This document shows, one piece after another, positions 9,731-12,955 of a stretch of 12,955 nt of DNA; within the stretch, counting starts at the first letter, position 1; each line of letters starts with the position of its first letter. Made by a program: the position numbers and the translations under genes. The stretch spans positions 9,235-22,189 of the forward strand of contig NWUY0300033728.1 in the NCBI GenBank assembly GCA_004151065.3, given 5' to 3'. Source of the stretch: Larix sibirica (lineage: Eukaryota > Streptophyta > Pinopsida > Pinales > Pinaceae). Under the pieces are notes generated by a model that did not search any database, was not told the DNA's origin, and saw nothing but the letters and a program-made list of their open reading frames with translations.

Positions 9731-11126
9731 AGTGAATAAAAAAGGTAACTATAATTCATGGATTTAAAAGGAGATATTGATGGCCATTTTGATGAGCGAA
9801 TTTATCCCAACCAAAACTTAGACCAGTGGGTAACTTGGGAAAAAATGGATTGGCCTTGTTTTTACTTTTATTTAGTTTTTGTAGTAGCAAGAGCCCTTGG
9901 GGTTGCATGTATTTTATTTTCCATCTGCAAGATGTTAATAATACCAAAAGAAAATTTGTTGTGTTTTATTTATTGTCGTTGTTCCTAATTGAGTCCCTTT
10001 GAGCTTCTAGTGTATGTTTTTCATGTGTTGTAGGTACGGTGGAATTTTGTTTGATTTCCCCTACACCATTCCTTCTCTTTATATTTGAACTATATTTGGA
10101 CACTTAGTGCATTTAGCATGCAATTTTTACACTAGGTATTGGTTATTGGCATCATTACTCCATTGATTATATCAAATACCTTGATGATACTCAAACAATA
10201 ATGTTATTTAAAATGGATATTTCATTATAAGTTATGTTTCATTTATTGTATTTGGGTGTATATTCTTTTATAAAGGTACAACCCGCTTTTGAAGCATACA
10301 TGAGTTTGATTTAGGTATGAGCATAGGAATTCCCAACTCATAGAAGAAGGATTTATATATAGCATTTTTCTGGATGCGAGTGTTATCCTTCATCTCTCCC
10401 TAGTGTGGCACCTCCTCTCTTGACACTCTTTAAACCTAAAAGTAAAGAAAACTATGATGTATTTCAACCATGCATTACCTTACTAACCTCACACATAAGG
10501 GGGTATTTCTTATGGAAATATTTTGTCCATCATGAACCAACTAAAATTTCCAATCAGAAAGACAATACCAACAAACTTTCAACAATATTACTGGACATTG
10601 GAATCAATAGTCACTCTCTTAATGATGGAAATATGGAAACATTTTAAGATTTTCACCATCCTTCAACCATAGTGCACTTTCCCTAGAAAAAGTGGTGTCG
10701 TTAGCATCAATTATGATGGAAAATAGGCACAAATAGTGTTAGAATAAAAAAAATATAAGTGTTATCCTGTGTAGACACACAAACCAAGGAGTTTGACACA
10801 AGCCTCTGCTTCATCAACACATGTTTCCTTGGTCTCATGTACATGGGTAAAGGTTTGATACATGTTGAAGCATTACTGCCACCTTTCCAAAGACAAGAGG
10901 CATACATGGAAACCATAAAGCTAGCAACAAATGACTTTTTATAGAATTTTTCAATATTGTATTGAGTTGTTTCTTTATTGACTAGTTCTTCTCTTGAGGC
11001 TTGAGATTTTCTGCTAGTTATATAACTTGAAGCTTAGAGTGATATCATTTGAAGACTGCTCAAGAAGAGGAGAGTCCTTTGGAGGAGTTTAGGATAAGCA
11101 ACTCTCCATTCTTTGTAATCTCTTTC
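9731..11126. other. Unassigned AT-rich stretch with short frames
   Basis: Plus-strand frames of 76 codons (9758-9988), 80 codons (10405-10647) and 61 codons (10759-10944) have mixed protein-like composition but no motif I recognise. The frame at 9758 has a hydrophobic, membrane-like second half. No reverse transcriptase, integrase, LTR primer-binding site or transposase motif was found. Most likely this is decayed intergenic or transposon DNA. Confidence 0.4.
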
Positions 11127-11154
11127 TTTTTTTTTTACACAAACGGATAATGAG

Positions 11155-11163
11155 CTTTATATT
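11155..11163 (-). promoter_or_regulatory. Polyadenylation-like signal
   Basis: AATATAAAG on the minus strand lies 18 bases before the run of ten A at 11136-11127. This fits the loose A-rich near-upstream element of plant 3' ends. It supports an mRNA origin of the segment. Confidence 0.45.
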
Positions 11164-11414
11164 AAAAAGTAAGAACATATTACATATAGAAGGGGAGGTT
11201 GTTCCCAAGAAACTAGAGCTGCCGAGATAGAATCACTACAAACCAGCCTCTGATATTCAAAAAAGGCTTTATGCCTATAATTCATATTACAACTAAAAAT
11301 GTTTACGAACTGTCCTAAGAGAAAACAATAGAAGTAGTACATATAACCAGGAGAGTAATAATCAGACCAAAAAAAGAACTAATCAGACACGTCAGGGGGG
11401 AACTAGGATGCAAC

Positions 11415-12627
11415 TCAGTTTGCATGATGAACTCGAATTTTCCCTTTGATTCCTGGAGCTGAGCCTACGTTATTGTCATCAACGTTTAGTATGATAGAAG
11501 GGCTGATTCCACTGTTGGTTCTTACGCAGTCAACTTTGGCCTCCACAATTCTGAGGCAACTATAAAAAGTGTCATACTTTCCCATCAATTTTTCAAAATA
11601 GTCCTTCATCTTACCAGTACTAGTCTGAACTTTAGAGTTAGAGATTTGCACAAAGGTGGCTAGGTGAGAAATTGCTTTCTTCATGTCCAGAAGGTCTCCC
11701 CTGAGCCAGCGAACCTGAGCTTCCAAGTCTTGCAGCTGCGAGTGGATTTCCGGGGATGGGCTTCCCTGCCCATGGGGAGATTCCAGATTGACCAAGCCTC
11801 CATTGAAGCCCACAACGTGCTTCCAATTATTATTTCCAAACTCTTACGGGCTACCACGAACCATCTGTTGATGAGTACCATGATCAATTTCCACAGGGGT
11901 CGAAAGGAATCCAGAGTCCGACGTTGAAAGGAGTTTCTAGTTCCCATTTCTCGGGTCAAAGCCACTGCCAGTAAATTTCCCAGGTCCCTTATTTCCCAAG
12001 CCATGCCCAGCATCCAAGGGAACCCATCTCCTTCCACCACCTTGTTCATCTACTTTGGGGTGATTGTTGCAAGCCGAAATTGGCAAACCTCCCCTATCAT
12101 TTCCGCCATTGCCCTGAAAGAGATAAAAAAGATAGCGTTTCTTTCCGCCTTTGTTGGCCCCATGTTGCCCCGACACATTCTTCCTACAACCTTTACACTG
12201 CAGAGCAGGATGACATGGCTCTCTTCCATGGCGGTCCCAAACACCAAACTGACAGGGAAATCACTACAGGGAAAAACCCGGGGAGAAGTAAGGGGTGACG
12301 AGTAAAATCTCAGAGGCGTTCGCAGGATGCAGAATGAGCCACCACCCTGCATGAAATAACTTACCGCTACCTTGGGGAACGTCCGCATTGATCTCCCGCA
12401 TACGAGACAGGTGGTGCCTGCCAGGGGTGACCGCCATTTCAAACGAGTTGACATATTGGAGGGGTTGTAAGATCCTGAGAGGATTTGGTGAGTTAATGAG
12501 GCCCCCGTGGGTATGGGGATGGAGAAATAAGGGTGGAGTGACATGGGAGGGAGGGGGACAAGGAACCTAGGGCACCCACACATCCACACAAAGAACATTG
12601 TTACTAATAACATGTCCACAATTCAAA
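11415..12627 (-). pseudogene. Broken coiled-coil protein of the retroposed segment
   Basis: One minus-strand frame can be followed for about 400 codons to TGA at 11417-11415, with five internal stops: TAG 12569, TAG 12266, TGA 12263, TAG 11939 and TAA 11846 (first bases). Early residues include a possible small zinc-binding cluster (PCHPALQCKGCRK, about 12213-12175). A Gly/Asn/Lys-rich low-complexity middle follows (NKGGKKRYLF, DEQGGGRRWVPLD). The last part is a coiled coil (11750-11523) with hydrophobic residues at 3-4 spacing for at least nine positions, including LQDLEAQVRWLRGDLLDMKK. The product ends IKGKIRVHHAN. I do not recognise the family; LINE ORF1 proteins also combine a coiled coil and nucleic-acid binding, but their domain order usually differs. 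A second frame (12619 to 11681) is also nearly open, with one stop at 12052. I favour the first frame because of its composition and regular heptads. Confidence 0.45.
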
Positions 12628-12640
12628 CCTTCCCCANATG

Positions 12641-12955
12641 AATCTTCCAAGATGGCAAGTTTTCAAACAACCTATGCTCAGATTCCAGCTATGGACTGCT
12701 CAGTAAAATGCATTTCATAGTCTTCACATTAGTCAAAATATAAAACTAAAACCATGGGCCTGATGCTAGTTACATTGTGCACAAAAACCTCTTTCAGATT
12801 CTTGAAATGATGGCTCATTTGCCCTCTGGGAATCTACCAAAATGACAGTTTTTCAAAACCAATTTGCTCAAATTCAATCTCTTAACTGCTCAGTAAAATG
12901 TACACCATAGGTTGTACGTTGGTAAAAAATGGAAACCTAAACCATAAGACTGAAG
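12641..12955. repeat. Two diverged direct copies, 190-bp spacing
   Basis: 12641-12765 and 12831-12955 align without net length change. Shared blocks are AATCT-CCAA at each start, TGCTCA-ATTC, the exact CTGCTCAGTAAAATG (12696-12710 and 12886-12900), and TAAAACCTAAACCAT-like endings. Overall identity looks to be roughly two-thirds. The second copy runs to the window end, so this may be the edge of a tandem array with a unit near 190 bp, or two old insertions. Confidence 0.8.

Larger units (their letters stand above)
11127..12630 (-). mobile_element. Poly(A)-tailed retroposed segment (LINE-type or processed pseudogene)
   Basis: On the minus strand a reading frame ends at 11415, followed by about 280 bases of T-rich, 3'-UTR-like sequence. 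Then come AATATAAAG (11163-11155) and, 18 bases on, a run of ten A (11136-11127). That order of stop, UTR, polyadenylation-like signal and A tail is the signature of a reverse-transcribed mRNA. The segment is visibly richer in G+C and CpG than its surroundings. No reverse transcriptase or endonuclease frame is present, so it is a non-autonomous or truncated LINE product, or a copy of a host mRNA. The 3' flank after the tail (GAAAGAGATTACAAAG on the minus strand) was not found again near the left (5') end of the element, so the 5' boundary is approximate. Confidence 0.5.

Noticed and set aside
12262-12278. CACTACAGGGAAAAACC resembling the CACTA-type transposon end
   Set aside because: It lies inside the retrocopy reading frame, and no opposing inverted end or 3-bp target duplication was found.
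12050-12619. 189-codon minus-strand open frame as an intact gene
   Set aside because: It overlaps the frame that leads into the heptad coiled coil, has unusual Pro/Ser/Phe-rich composition and no motif; it is kept only as a finding about overlapping frames.
1-12955. LTR retrotransposon hallmarks, tRNA primer-binding sites, CRISPR-like arrays, bacterial operons, rRNA or tRNA genes
   Set aside because: I looked for TGGTATCAGAGC-like primer sites, reverse transcriptase and integrase motifs, regularly spaced repeats and tRNA folds and saw none that stood up.

Overview
The window reads as intergenic or repeat DNA from a large plant nuclear genome, most plausibly a conifer, another gymnosperm or a fern. 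The reasons are low G+C over most of its length, no intact gene, microsatellites, and decayed transposon and retrocopy remains on both strands. The assignment to a group of plants is inference; nothing here identifies a species. No rRNA, tRNA, CRISPR array, bacterial-style operon or intact long ORF was seen. Ambiguous bases lie at 1959-1962, 4698 and 12637.

Layout. 1-1958 is AT-rich DNA with no recognisable gene. It is followed by a 4-base gap, a (CT)n(CA)n microsatellite and a G-rich stretch (about 2178-2299). A minus-strand pseudogene of about 220 codons (3328 to 2666) keeps one frame with three internal stops and a coiled-coil segment; its family is not recognised. 3330-4830 is unassigned.

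The best recognised feature is a forward, roughly 2.6-kb relic (about 4830-7404). It contains a DUF7869-type, DDE-transposase-like protein broken by at least six frame changes and several stops. It keeps the family hallmark HTHED and the block 'DIEEPKVDQYGYLLYKR'.

After AT-rich DNA comes a degenerate minisatellite of about 21 bp per unit (8112-8360), then a weak match to a FAR1-type (MULE-associated) zinc-binding domain (8478-8753). A strongly strand-asymmetric purine tract follows (9177-9730), then more unassigned DNA.

At the right end, a higher-G+C segment on the minus strand (about 12630 to 11127) ends in a poly(A) run with a nearby polyadenylation-like signal. It therefore looks like a retroposed transcript: a LINE-mobilised element or a processed pseudogene. 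Its reading frame ends in a long, regular heptad coiled coil. The last 315 bases hold two diverged direct copies of a repeat spaced 190 bp apart, running off the window.

The genes do not work together; this is an accumulation of independent decayed insertions. The points most worth following are the DUF7869-type relic, the poly(A)-tailed coiled-coil retrocopy with two unusually open overlapping frames, and the pattern of stop codons, many of which can be explained by single C-to-T changes in Gln or Arg codons.
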